Positions 44,905-53,636 of a DNA stretch of 64,000 nt are shown in pieces; the first letter of the stretch is position 1; each line of letters begins with the position of its first letter. The notes beneath the pieces are model-generated. The model ran no database searches, was not told the DNA's origin, and saw only the letters and a program-made list of their open reading frames with translations. Source of the stretch: Actinomadura montaniterrae (GTDB taxonomy: Bacteria > Actinomycetota > Actinomycetes > Streptosporangiales > Streptosporangiaceae); the NCBI RefSeq assembly GCF_008923365.1, contig NZ_WBMR01000008.1, positions 37,175 through 101,174 on the forward strand, read 5' to 3'. The position numbers were made by a program, and so were the translations under genes.

Positions 44905-47130
44905 GTGAGCAGTGAATACGACATCTCCCTGAGCATCATCGTGCCCGTGCACAAAGTGCAGGGGTACCTTCGGCAGTGCCTGGATTCGCTGCTGGTCCCC
45001 GACGTGCCCAACCTGGAGATCATCGCGATCGACGACGCCTCGCCGGACGCCTGCGGGGAGATCCTCGACGAGTACGCCGAGCGCGACGCGCGGCTGAAGG
45101 TGCGCCACCTGACCGAGAACGTGGGCCTCGGCGAGGCCCGCAACGTCGGGCTGGACATGGCGACCGGCGACTACGTCTGGTTCTTCGACAGCGACGACTA
45201 CGCGACCGAGGGCGCCGTCAAGGCGATCTGCGACCGGCTCGCCGAGACCCGGCCGGACGTGCTGATGTTCGACTACGCGCGGTCCTACTGGAACGGGCGG
45301 GTCAAGCGGAGCATCATCAACCACCTGTTCCGGGAGCCGCCCGCGCCCGAGGTGTTCACGCTCGCCGACCGGCCGAGCCTGCTGGAGATGTTCACCTCGA
45401 TCTGGAACCGGGCGATCCGCCGCGAGTTCATGATCGAGCACGGGCTGCGCTTCAACAGCGGCTACTACGAGGACGTCAGCATCACCTACCCCGTCCTGAT
45501 GGCCGCCGAGCGGGTCAGCTTCCTGGACCGGGTCTGCTACATCTACCGGCAGCGCCGCAGCGGCGCGATCACCAAGACGGCCAGCGCCAAGCACTTCGAC
45601 GCCTTCGACCAGTACGACCGCATCTTCGCGTTCATGGACCACCTGGGCCCGAAGATGGACCGGTACCGGCCGCTGATGTTCGACCGGACGATCTGGCACC
45701 TGCTGGTCATCATCGAGCGCGCCGACCGCGTGTACCCCTCGGAGAAGCAGCGGTTCTTCGCCGAGATGACCAAGACCTACAACCGCTACAAGCCGCCGGG
45801 CCACGTCCCGCCGGACGACGAGCCGGGGCTGGCGGACAAGCACCGCGCGATCGAGCGGGGCGACTTCCGGGCCTGGGAGCGCCTCAACACCCCGACGCTC
45901 ACCACGAAGGCGAAGAAGCGCGGCCGCAAGGTCCGCAAGCTGCAGAGGCGCAGCGTCGTCCGCTCCAAGGAGCTCGCCAAGGAGCGGTACTACGCGATGC
46001 GGCGGCACATGCCGATCGACGAGAACCTCGCGGTGTTCGCCGCCTACTGGTACCGCGGCTACTCCTGCAACCCGGCCGCGATCTACGAGAAGGTCCGGGA
46101 GCTGGCGCCGCACATCCGCTGCGTGTGGGTCGTGAAGCCGGGCGCCCGCAAGACGATGCCGGACGGCGTCGAGTACGTGGTGGCCGGGTCGGCGGAGTAC
46201 TACCGGACGATCGCCGCCGCGAAGTACTTCGTCAACAACGTCAACTTCCCCGACAACGTCGTCAAGCGGCCGGGGCAGGTACACCTGGAGACCCAGCACG
46301 GCACGCCGCTGAAGAAGATGGGCCTCGACCAGATGGAGTACCCGGTCGGGGCGGGCGACATGGACTTCAAGGCGCTGATCGAGCGGTCCGACCGGTGGGA
46401 CTTCCTGCTGTCGGCCAACCCGCTGATGAGCGAGGCGTGGGAGCGCGGCTTCCCGTGCAAGTACGAGCTGCTGGAGATCGGCTACCCGCGCAACGACCGG
46501 CTGGTGCGGGCGACGCCGGAGGAGCAGGCGCGGCTGCGCGACGAGCTCGGCATCCCCGAGGGCAAGACCGCGATCCTGTACGCGCCGACGCACCGCGACT
46601 ACCAGCGCCGGTACGCGCCGATGTTCGACATCGGCCGGGTCATGGAGCAGCTCGGCGACGACCACGTCCTGCTGCTGCGCGCGCACTACTACTACAAGCT
46701 CAAGAACATGGCCGCCGACCTCGGCTGGAACGAGGACCAGGTCATCGACGTCTCCAAGCACCCGTCCGTCGAGGACCTGATGATCGCCTCGGACGCGCTG
46801 CTCACCGACTACTCGTCGGTCATGTTCGACTACGCCAACCTCGGCAAGCCGATCGTGATCTACGCCAACGACTGGGAGACCTACAAGCTCACCCGGGGCG
46901 TGAACTTCGACCTGACCGAGTTCCCGCCCGGGGTCGTCGCCTACGCCGAGTCCGAGCTGGTCGACGCGTTCGCGTCCAGGGCCGCGTGGGGGGACGCGGC
47001 GGCGAAGCACCTGGAGGCGTTCCGGGCGCGGTTCTGCCCGTGGGACGACGGGCACGCGGCCGAGCGGGCCGTGCGCCGGGTGTTCCTCGGCGAGGCGCTC
47101 CCGCCGGCGGTCGCCGTCGGCCCGGCCTAG
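44905..47130 (+). CDS. GT2-CDP-glycerol glycerophosphotransferase fusion (teichoic acid polymerase type, copy 1)
   Basis: A 741-residue two-domain enzyme. Residues ~5-300 form a GT2 domain (LSIIVPVHKVQGYLRQCLDSLL, DDASPDAC, DXD in FFDSDDYA). Residues ~370-740 are a Glyphos_transf (TagF-like) domain with both catalytic His: QHGTPLKK (His465) and LLLRAH (His594), plus LYAPTHRD and LTDYSSVMFDYANLGKP. It should add a sugar and a glycerol-phosphate (or other alditol-phosphate from a CDP donor) to a lipid-linked chain. I chose GTG 44905, where the GT2 motif begins shortly after; the in-frame TTG at 44890 is less likely. Confidence 0.92.
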   Translation: MSSEYDISLSIIVPVHKVQGYLRQCLDSLLVPDVPNLEIIAIDDASPDACGEILDEYAERDARLKVRHLTENVGLGEARNVGLDMATGDYVWFFDSDDYATEGAVKAICDRLAETRPDVLMFDYARSYWNGRVKRSIINHLFREPPAPEVFTLADRPSLLEMFTSIWNRAIRREFMIEHGLRFNSGYYEDVSITYPVLMAAERVSFLDRVCYIYRQRRSGAITKTASAKHFDAFDQYDRIFAFMDHLGPKMDRYRPLMFDRTIWHLLVIIERADRVYPSEKQRFFAEMTKTYNRYKPPGHVPPDDEPGLADKHRAIERGDFRAWERLNTPTLTTKAKKRGRKVRKLQRRSVVRSKELAKERYYAMRRHMPIDENLAVFAAYWYRGYSCNPAAIYEKVRELAPHIRCVWVVKPGARKTMPDGVEYVVAGSAEYYRTIAAAKYFVNNVNFPDNVVKRPGQVHLETQHGTPLKKMGLDQMEYPVGAGDMDFKALIERSDRWDFLLSANPLMSEAWERGFPCKYELLEIGYPRNDRLVRATPEEQARLRDELGIPEGKTAILYAPTHRDYQRRYAPMFDIGRVMEQLGDDHVLLLRAHYYYKLKNMAADLGWNEDQVIDVSKHPSVEDLMIASDALLTDYSSVMFDYANLGKPIVIYANDWETYKLTRGVNFDLTEFPPGVVAYAESELVDAFASRAAWGDAAAKHLEAFRARFCPWDDGHAAERAVRRVFLGEALPPAVAVGPA

Positions 47131-47222
47131 CGGCGGCGCGGCGGGCCGCGCCGGCCACCATCCCCTTGACCGTCCGCGACCGGACGCCGCGTCCGGCTCG
47201 CACAGCCCCCGAAGGAGTGGGC

Positions 47223-50200
47223 ATGACCGCCCCCAGGATCAGTGTCATCGTGCTCTCGCACGGCGCCGGGGAGGACCTCGGCGACGCCCTGGACTCGCTC
47301 GCGGCCCAGACGTTCCGGGACCTCGAGGTCCTGGTCGTGGACGACGGTACCGGCACGGCCGCGCGGGCGGAGCTGCCCGACGACCGGTTCCGGATCGTCC
47401 GCGACGGGGCGCCGAGCCGGGGCGCGGGCCGCAACCTGGGGGTGGCGGAGAGCCGCGGCGAGTTCCTGCTGTTCGCCGACGGCGGCGACCCGATGCCGCC
47501 GGAGGCGGTCGCGGCGCTGCTGACCGCTCTGGAGGCGTCCGGGTCGGAGCTCGCGACGGGCCCCGACGCGTCCCGCAAGTGGACGGGGCAGGTGTCGCAG
47601 TGGAAGGCGCGCGGCGACAACCCGGCCCCCGCAAAGGCCACCGACCTGCACCGCAGCCCGGACCTGCTGCTCAACCGCAAGATCACCGGGACGCTGCTGC
47701 GCCGCTCGTTTTTCGACGCGGCGGGCCTGGAGTTCCCCGACCTCGGCCGCTACGACGACCTGCCGGTCATGGTGCGGGCGCTGCACGCGGCGGCGTCCGT
47801 CGACGTGGTGCCGGACATCGTGCTGCACCGCCGGTCGCGCCGGTACACTCCGACGACCGAGCCGCAGGAGATCGCCGACGGGTTCGGTGCGGCGAACCTC
47901 GCGACGGCCTGGGTCGCCGAGCGCGGCGACGTCAAGGAGCTGCGGCGGCTGCAGCTCGCGCTGGTCACGACGGAGCTGAAGACGTTCCTGGACGCCCTGC
48001 CCGACCTGTCCGGCGAGGAGCGGGAGCAGGTCGTCGCCCAGGCCGCGGCGTACGCCAAGGGGGTGTCGCCGAAGGTGTTCGCGGAGGCGCCCGCGCTGAC
48101 CCGGCTGAAGTGGCACCTCGCCGAGGCGGGCCACACGATGGAGCTGGTGAAGGTCGTCCGGTACGAGCGCGGCAAGTCGTCGCCGTCGATCGTGCGGGAC
48201 CCGCTGCGCCGCTACGTCGTCTACCCGTACTGGAAGGACGCGAAGGTCGACGTCCCGCGCGAGGTGTACCGGGCGCGCGACGAGGTCAGGATGCGGGGCC
48301 GGGTACACGCGGTGCGCTGGGAGGACGACCGGCTGGTCGTCACCGGCGAGGCCTACATCAACTCGGTCAGCTCGCGCCGCCGCTGGACGTCGATCAAGAC
48401 GGTGACGCTGCGCGACGGCCGCCGCAAGATCGTGATGAAGGCGCGGCAGACCCCGAAGCCGGGCAAGTCGTCCGGCGGCTGGACCGGGTTCGAGTTCGCG
48501 CTCGACGCGGCGAAGCTGAAGGACCGCGGCGGCTGGCGGGAGGGCACCTGGGAGGTGCACGCGTCGGTGCTGAACGCGGGCGTGTTCCGGCAGGGCCCGG
48601 TCCGCGGCGGCGGGTCGGGGACGGGCGCGCACCCGCCCTACCGGTACGTCGCCGACGACGTCCGGATCGTGCCGAAGGTCGTGGACGGCCACTTCGTCGT
48701 GCAGGTGGAGCGGGTCCGCGAGCGGGCGACGGCGCTGGAGTGGGACGAGAACGGGCTGCTCGTCGAGGTGGAGTCGGCGGGCGCGCCGCCCGCGGAGCTG
48801 GTGCTGACGCTCGGCGACGCGCGCGTCCCGGTGCCGGTGGAGGCGCGGTCCGGCGGCTGGACGGCGCGCGTCGACCCCGACGCCCTCGACGTCGCCATCG
48901 ACCCCGACTCGATCGACGACACCCGCGACTGGACGCTGTCGGCGGACGGCCGGCCGCTCGTCCTCGCCGAGGGCGTCGCGGAGGCGCGGCGCACGTTCGG
49001 CGCGCTGGAGGTGAGCGCGGGCCGCGGCCCCGGCGGGTACGTGCGGGTGCGGCGGGCGACGATCCGGCTGTCGGTGACCGAGGTCGCGTGGCGTCCCGAC
49101 GGGACGCTGGCGCTGGCGGCGACGCATCCGGCGCACGCGTCCGGGCAGATCGTGGTGCGCAGCCGCGGCCGCCGCAAGGAGCACGCGTTCGACCTGGTCG
49201 CGGACGGTTCGGGCACGCTGCGGGCGGAGGTCCCGGCGGCGGCCGTGCCGAGCGTCGCGGGCGTGCTGCCGCTGCGGCCCGGCCGCTGGGACGTGCTGTT
49301 CCGGCCGCCCGGCGAGCGGGCGCTGACCGTCCGGCTGACGCCGGAGGCGCAGCGCGCCCTGCCGGGGCCGCTGGAGGTGGCGCGGCGCGGCTACGAGCCG
49401 GAGACCAAGGACGGCCGGCTCGTCGTCGCCGTCACCGGCGACGTGTCCGGCGAGGAGAAGAGCGCGGGCGCGAAGTACCGGGAGGAGGCGCGGCGCCGGG
49501 TGGCCCGCGACGGGCTGCGCGACGCGGTGCTGTTCTCCTGCTTCAACGGCCGGCAGTACTCCGACAGCCCGAAGGCGATCCACGAGGAGCTGCTGCGCCG
49601 CGGGACGGACCTGGAGCAGCTCTGGGTCGTCAACGACGCGCAGGCGGAGCTGCCGGACACGCTGCAGGGCGTGCGGCTGAACGGCAAGGAGTGGCAGGAG
49701 GCGGTGACGACGTCCCGCTACATCGTCACCAACCACCGGCTCGGCGACTGGTTCCAGCGGCACCCCGACCAGGTCGTGCTGCAGACCTGGCACGGCACGC
49801 CGCTGAAGAAGATCGGCCGGGACGTCAAGGAGGTCCACTTCGCGTACGCGCCGGGGATGAAGTCGGCGCTGCAGAGCAAGGAGAAGAAGCCGGAGGGCCC
49901 GGCCGTCCCGGAGTGGAGCCACCTGCTGTCGCCGAACCCGTTCAGCACGGAGATCTTCCGCCGCGCGTTCGCGTTCAAGGGCGAGATGCTGGAGGTCGGG
50001 TACCCGCGCAACGACCTGCTGTACAGCCCGGAGGCCGACACCGTCGCGAAGTCGGTGCGGGCGCGGCTCGGCATCCCGGAGGGCAAGCGGGTCGTGCTGT
50101 ACGCGCCGACGTGGCGCGACGACCAGTACTACAGCCGCGGCCGCTACAAGCACGACATGCGCCTCGACCTGGACCGCGCGCGCGCCGCGCTGGGCGACGA

Positions 50201-50630
50201 CCACGTCCTGCTGGTCCGGCTGCACTCCAACGTGGTGGACGGCATCACCGAGGACGCGCACGGCTTCGTCCGGGACGTGTCGCTGTACCCGGACATCACC
50301 GAGCTGTACCTGATCTCCGACATGATGATCAGCGACTACTCGTCGGTGATGTTCGACTACGCCAACACCGGCCGGCCGATGCTGTTCTTCACCTACGACC
50401 TCGCCGACTACCGGGACCGGCTGCGCGGCTTCTACTTCGACTTCGAGGCGGAGGCCCCGGGGCCGCTGGTGGAGACCTCCGACGACCTGATCGACGCGAT
50501 CCGCGACGTCGAGGCCGCCACGGCGGGCCACCAGGACCGCTACAAGGAGTTCGTGGCCCGGTTCTGCCCGCTGGACGACGGGCACGCGGCGGCGCGTACC
50601 GTGGATCGCGTGTTCCCCCCGTCCCGTTGA
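47223..50630 (+). CDS. GT2-CDP-glycerol glycerophosphotransferase fusion (copy 2, with middle beta domain)
   Basis: A 1135-residue protein. The N-terminal GT2-like domain (ISVIVLSHGAGEDLGDALDSL) has FADGGDPM where an active DXD is expected, so its sugar transfer may be lost or altered. A middle region (~330-720) is beta-rich, with repeated units such as AVRWEDDRLVVTGEAYI. The C-terminal TagF-like domain is intact: TWHGTPLKK (His857), VRLHSN (His1001), LYAPTWRDD and ISDYSSVMFDYANTGRP. It begins with ATG after AAGGAG and lies 92 bp after copy 1. It is the probable chain-extending polymerase. Confidence 0.92.
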   Translation: MTAPRISVIVLSHGAGEDLGDALDSLAAQTFRDLEVLVVDDGTGTAARAELPDDRFRIVRDGAPSRGAGRNLGVAESRGEFLLFADGGDPMPPEAVAALLTALEASGSELATGPDASRKWTGQVSQWKARGDNPAPAKATDLHRSPDLLLNRKITGTLLRRSFFDAAGLEFPDLGRYDDLPVMVRALHAAASVDVVPDIVLHRRSRRYTPTTEPQEIADGFGAANLATAWVAERGDVKELRRLQLALVTTELKTFLDALPDLSGEEREQVVAQAAAYAKGVSPKVFAEAPALTRLKWHLAEAGHTMELVKVVRYERGKSSPSIVRDPLRRYVVYPYWKDAKVDVPREVYRARDEVRMRGRVHAVRWEDDRLVVTGEAYINSVSSRRRWTSIKTVTLRDGRRKIVMKARQTPKPGKSSGGWTGFEFALDAAKLKDRGGWREGTWEVHASVLNAGVFRQGPVRGGGSGTGAHPPYRYVADDVRIVPKVVDGHFVVQVERVRERATALEWDENGLLVEVESAGAPPAELVLTLGDARVPVPVEARSGGWTARVDPDALDVAIDPDSIDDTRDWTLSADGRPLVLAEGVAEARRTFGALEVSAGRGPGGYVRVRRATIRLSVTEVAWRPDGTLALAATHPAHASGQIVVRSRGRRKEHAFDLVADGSGTLRAEVPAAAVPSVAGVLPLRPGRWDVLFRPPGERALTVRLTPEAQRALPGPLEVARRGYEPETKDGRLVVAVTGDVSGEEKSAGAKYREEARRRVARDGLRDAVLFSCFNGRQYSDSPKAIHEELLRRGTDLEQLWVVNDAQAELPDTLQGVRLNGKEWQEAVTTSRYIVTNHRLGDWFQRHPDQVVLQTWHGTPLKKIGRDVKEVHFAYAPGMKSALQSKEKKPEGPAVPEWSHLLSPNPFSTEIFRRAFAFKGEMLEVGYPRNDLLYSPEADTVAKSVRARLGIPEGKRVVLYAPTWRDDQYYSRGRYKHDMRLDLDRARAALGDDHVLLVRLHSNVVDGITEDAHGFVRDVSLYPDITELYLISDMMISDYSSVMFDYANTGRPMLFFTYDLADYRDRLRGFYFDFEAEAPGPLVETSDDLIDAIRDVEAATAGHQDRYKEFVARFCPLDDGHAAARTVDRVFPPSR

Positions 50631-50654
50631 CGGATTTCCCCTGAGGACCCACCA

Positions 50655-52646
50655 GTGACTACCCCCAAGGTCAGCGTCATCGTCCCGGTCTACAACTGCC
50701 GGACGTCGGTGGCGGGCACGCTGCGCTCGGTGTTCGAGCAGACGATCGCGCCTGAGCTTGTGGAGGTCGTGGCGGTGGACGACGGGTCCACCGACGGCAG
50801 CGGCGCGGAGCTGGACCGGCTCGCCGCCGCGGAGCCGCGGCTCACGGTCGTCCACCAGCCGAACTCGGGGGGTCCGGGCGGGCCGCGCAACACCGGGATC
50901 GAGCGGGCCCGCGGCGAGTACCTGTTCTTCCTGGACGCCGACGACCGGCTCGGCCCGGAGGCGCTGGAGCGGATGTGCGCGCTGGCGGACGAGCAGGGCA
51001 CCGACATCGTGGTCGGCAACTACGTCGGCGTGGGGCGGGGCGCGGCGCGGTTCAGGGAGAACATCGCCAAGGTCTCGGTGGACGATCCGGAGATCGACGT
51101 CTTCACGCGGTCGCTGACGGCGCAGAAGCTGTTCCGCCGGGAGCTGGTCGAGGCCAACGGGATCCGGTTCCCGGAGGGGCTGCTGTCCGGCGAGGACAAG
51201 GTGTTCGCCGTACACGCGTACCTGCACGCGTCGGGCGTCTCGGTCATCGCCGACTACGACTGCTACTACCTGGTGGAGCGCGACGACGGCACGAGCATCA
51301 TGCAGACGGGCGGCGCGTCCTCGGAGGACTACTACGCGAAGGCGGCGCGGCCGCTGCTGGAGATGGTCGTCGCCCACCGCCGTCCGGGGCCGGTCCGCGA
51401 CCGGATGCTGCTGCGGCTGTTCACCCGGGACGTGCTGCACCGGATCAAGGCGCACCGGTACCTGGAGGACTCGGCGGAGTACCGGCGGCAGACCCGGGAC
51501 GGGGTGCGCGGCCTGTGCGAGGACTTCCTCACCCCCGCCGTCCTGATGCGGATGCCGCCGCGGCTGCGGCTGATCGCGCACTGCGTGCGGAGCGGCCACG
51601 ACGAGCTGCTGACCCGGATCGTCGAGGCGATCCTGGCGCCCGGCCCGGTCCCGGTCGTGGTCGACAAGGACCGCGCGTACGAGGTGTACCCGGGGTTCCG
51701 GGAGCCGTCCGCGGCGATCCCGGACGCCTACTTCGACGCCACGGACCGGCTGCGGACGGAGCGGAGCCTCACCGGGCTGGACTGGGACGGCGGGAGCCTG
51801 CGGCTGGCCGGGAGCGCCGTGATCGCCCGGGTCGATCCGGGCGCGCAGTCGCTCGCGCTGCTGCTGCGGCACCGGGGGTCCGGGGCCGAGCGGAGGCTGC
51901 CGGTCGAGGGGGGCGTCGGCGGCTTCGCCGCCGGTATCGCGGCGTCCGGCGGATCGGACGGCGGTGCCTCGGAGGGGCCGCTGGAGGCGGGCATCTGGGA
52001 CCTGTACGCCGAGATCACCACCGACCGGCTGGTCAAGGAGGGGCGGCTCGGCGCCGACCGCGCCGAGGGCGTCGCGCTGCCGCCGGAGCGGTTCGTCGCG
52101 TCCGCGCGGGGCGCCGCCGCGGTCGAGCCGTTCTTCACCCGCGAGTACGGCAACCTGAGCTTCACCGTGCGGCCCGGCGCGGCCGGGCTGGCCCGGCTGG
52201 TCGCCCTCGACGGGATCGGCTGGGACGGCGACGGACGGCTCCTGGTGCGCGGGCGGGTGCCCGCCGCGCCCGGCGCGCACGCGCACGTGCGGGTGGGCCT
52301 CGCGCTCGACCGGCGCGGCGGCGGCGAGTCCCGCCGGGGCGAGGCCCGGGTCGGGGAGGACGGCGACGCCGTCGCGTTCACCGCCTCCGTCGACCCGCGC
52401 GGGCTGTCGTCCGGGCGGTGGGACGCCTGGCTGGAGCTCGCGGTGGGCGGCGACACGACCCGGATCCGGGTGCCGATGGCGGAGGCGGGGCGGTCCGCCG
52501 CGGTCGCCTGCGCGCCGTTCGGGATGCGCCGCGCCCGCTACTACCGGACCGGCGGCGGGAACCTCGCGGTCGAGGTGGTGCCGGGGAAGGTCCCGGCGAT
52601 GGCGCGGTCGGCGCGGCGCCGGCTCGGCGGCCGGGGACGCCGCTGA
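50655..52646 (+). CDS. GT2 glycosyltransferase with C-terminal beta-rich module
   Basis: A 663-residue protein. Residues ~1-300 are a GT2 domain with all motifs (VSVIVPVYNCRTSVAGTLRSVF, VDDGSTDGSG, FLDADDRLGPE, GEDKVFAVHAYLH). The rest (~330-663) is beta-rich and ends WDAWLELAVGGDTTRIRVP...RARYYRTGGGNLAVEV, resembling the middle domain of the preceding polymerase and the stand-alone protein at 52740. GTG 50655 lies 24 nt after the polymerase stop. It probably glycosylates the poly(alditol phosphate) chain or builds its repeat, with the C-terminal module binding the polymer. Confidence 0.88.
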   Translation: MTTPKVSVIVPVYNCRTSVAGTLRSVFEQTIAPELVEVVAVDDGSTDGSGAELDRLAAAEPRLTVVHQPNSGGPGGPRNTGIERARGEYLFFLDADDRLGPEALERMCALADEQGTDIVVGNYVGVGRGAARFRENIAKVSVDDPEIDVFTRSLTAQKLFRRELVEANGIRFPEGLLSGEDKVFAVHAYLHASGVSVIADYDCYYLVERDDGTSIMQTGGASSEDYYAKAARPLLEMVVAHRRPGPVRDRMLLRLFTRDVLHRIKAHRYLEDSAEYRRQTRDGVRGLCEDFLTPAVLMRMPPRLRLIAHCVRSGHDELLTRIVEAILAPGPVPVVVDKDRAYEVYPGFREPSAAIPDAYFDATDRLRTERSLTGLDWDGGSLRLAGSAVIARVDPGAQSLALLLRHRGSGAERRLPVEGGVGGFAAGIAASGGSDGGASEGPLEAGIWDLYAEITTDRLVKEGRLGADRAEGVALPPERFVASARGAAAVEPFFTREYGNLSFTVRPGAAGLARLVALDGIGWDGDGRLLVRGRVPAAPGAHAHVRVGLALDRRGGGESRRGEARVGEDGDAVAFTASVDPRGLSSGRWDAWLELAVGGDTTRIRVPMAEAGRSAAVACAPFGMRRARYYRTGGGNLAVEVVPGKVPAMARSARRRLGGRGRR

Positions 52647-52739
52647 CGCGCGCGCGGACCGCCGCGGGACCGCTGCCGTTCACGAGCACCTGGTAAGGTC
52701 CCGCTTACGCAGTGAAATCGGGGGAAAGGTCGCTTTCAC

Positions 52740-53636
52740 GTGGATGCTGCGGTTCGACGTGACACCGCGGTCCGCCGCGGCGGGCCGGACCGGGCCGCGG
52801 ACACCGTCGCGCACCAGGTCAGGGTCGACGCCGCGGACGTGCTGACGATCGGCTGGCTCGAGGCGCCGCCCGCGGGCGCCCGGCTCGTCCTGCGGCACAC
52901 CGGGTCCGGCGGCGCGTCCGGCACGCCGTCCCGCACCGAGCACACGGTGCCGCTGAACGGCCGCCCGTCCTGCTCGGTCGCGCTCGGCGCCCTCGGCCTC
53001 GCCCGCGGCACCTGGACCGTCCTGCTCGACACCCTCGGCCTCACCCCCTCGGGCACGGCCGGTTCCGGCGCCGACGACCCGGCCCGGCCGCTGCTGACCG
53101 ACGACCCCGGCTTCTCGCTCGACGGCCTGCGCGCGTACGCGGACGTCCGCCGGGAACGCGCCATCCGCGTCGTCCGCGCGCCCGGCGGGCAGGTGGCCCT
53201 CGACGTCCGGGAGGTCGCGCCGCACGCCGAGGTGACGGCGGTGCGCCCGGCCGGCGGCGAGATCCAGATCTCCGGCCGGCTCGCCTACACCGGCCCCCGG
53301 CCGGGCCCGGCCCGGCTCGCCGCGGTCGCCCGCAAGGGCGGCGGCGCCACCGCCCGTGACCTGCGGATCGACGGCACCGAGTTCGAGGCCTGCCTGCCCA
53401 TCGACGCCCTCGTCGCCGCGCCGCCCGCGCTGTGGGACCTGTGGCTGGAGGCGTCCGGCGTGCGCGCCCGCCTCGCCACCCTGCTCGACGACGCGCCGGG
53501 CAAGCGGAACAAGCTGTCGTTCCCCCGGCAGATCGCGGCGGGCGGCGGCGGGACGATGAGCGTCCGGCCGTACTACACCGTCGAGGACGCGCTGTCGGTC
53601 GCCTGCCACCTGGTCGACGAGCGGGACGCGGCATGA
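52740..53636 (+). CDS. Stand-alone relative of the GT2/TagF beta-rich module
   Basis: A 298-residue protein with no catalytic motif, signal peptide or membrane segment. Its order of elements (VLTIGWLEAPPAGARLVLRH, TWTVLLDTLG, IQISGRLAYTG, LWDLWLEASGVRARLATLLD, VRPYYTVEDALSVAC) parallels the C-terminal part of the GT2 protein before it (WDAWLEL..., RYYRTGGGNL). It therefore looks like that module freed from its enzyme, perhaps a polymer-binding or complex-forming partner. GTG 52740 has GGGGAAAGG upstream, and TAAGGT at 52694 may be a -10 box. It overlaps the next gene by 4 nt (ATGA). Confidence 0.75.
   Translation: MDAAVRRDTAVRRGGPDRAADTVAHQVRVDAADVLTIGWLEAPPAGARLVLRHTGSGGASGTPSRTEHTVPLNGRPSCSVALGALGLARGTWTVLLDTLGLTPSGTAGSGADDPARPLLTDDPGFSLDGLRAYADVRRERAIRVVRAPGGQVALDVREVAPHAEVTAVRPAGGEIQISGRLAYTGPRPGPARLAAVARKGGGATARDLRIDGTEFEACLPIDALVAAPPALWDLWLEASGVRARLATLLDDAPGKRNKLSFPRQIAAGGGGTMSVRPYYTVEDALSVACHLVDERDAA

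Noticed and set aside
44830..47055. 741-codon minus-strand open frame
   Set aside because: Antisense shadow of the first GT2-TagF fusion; low-complexity Arg/Val/Leu composition.
47127..52286. 1719-codon minus-strand open frame antisense to the polymerase genes
   Set aside because: It mirrors the strongly GC3-biased plus-strand genes, is Arg/Ala/Val/His-rich without any domain, and spans two real genes.
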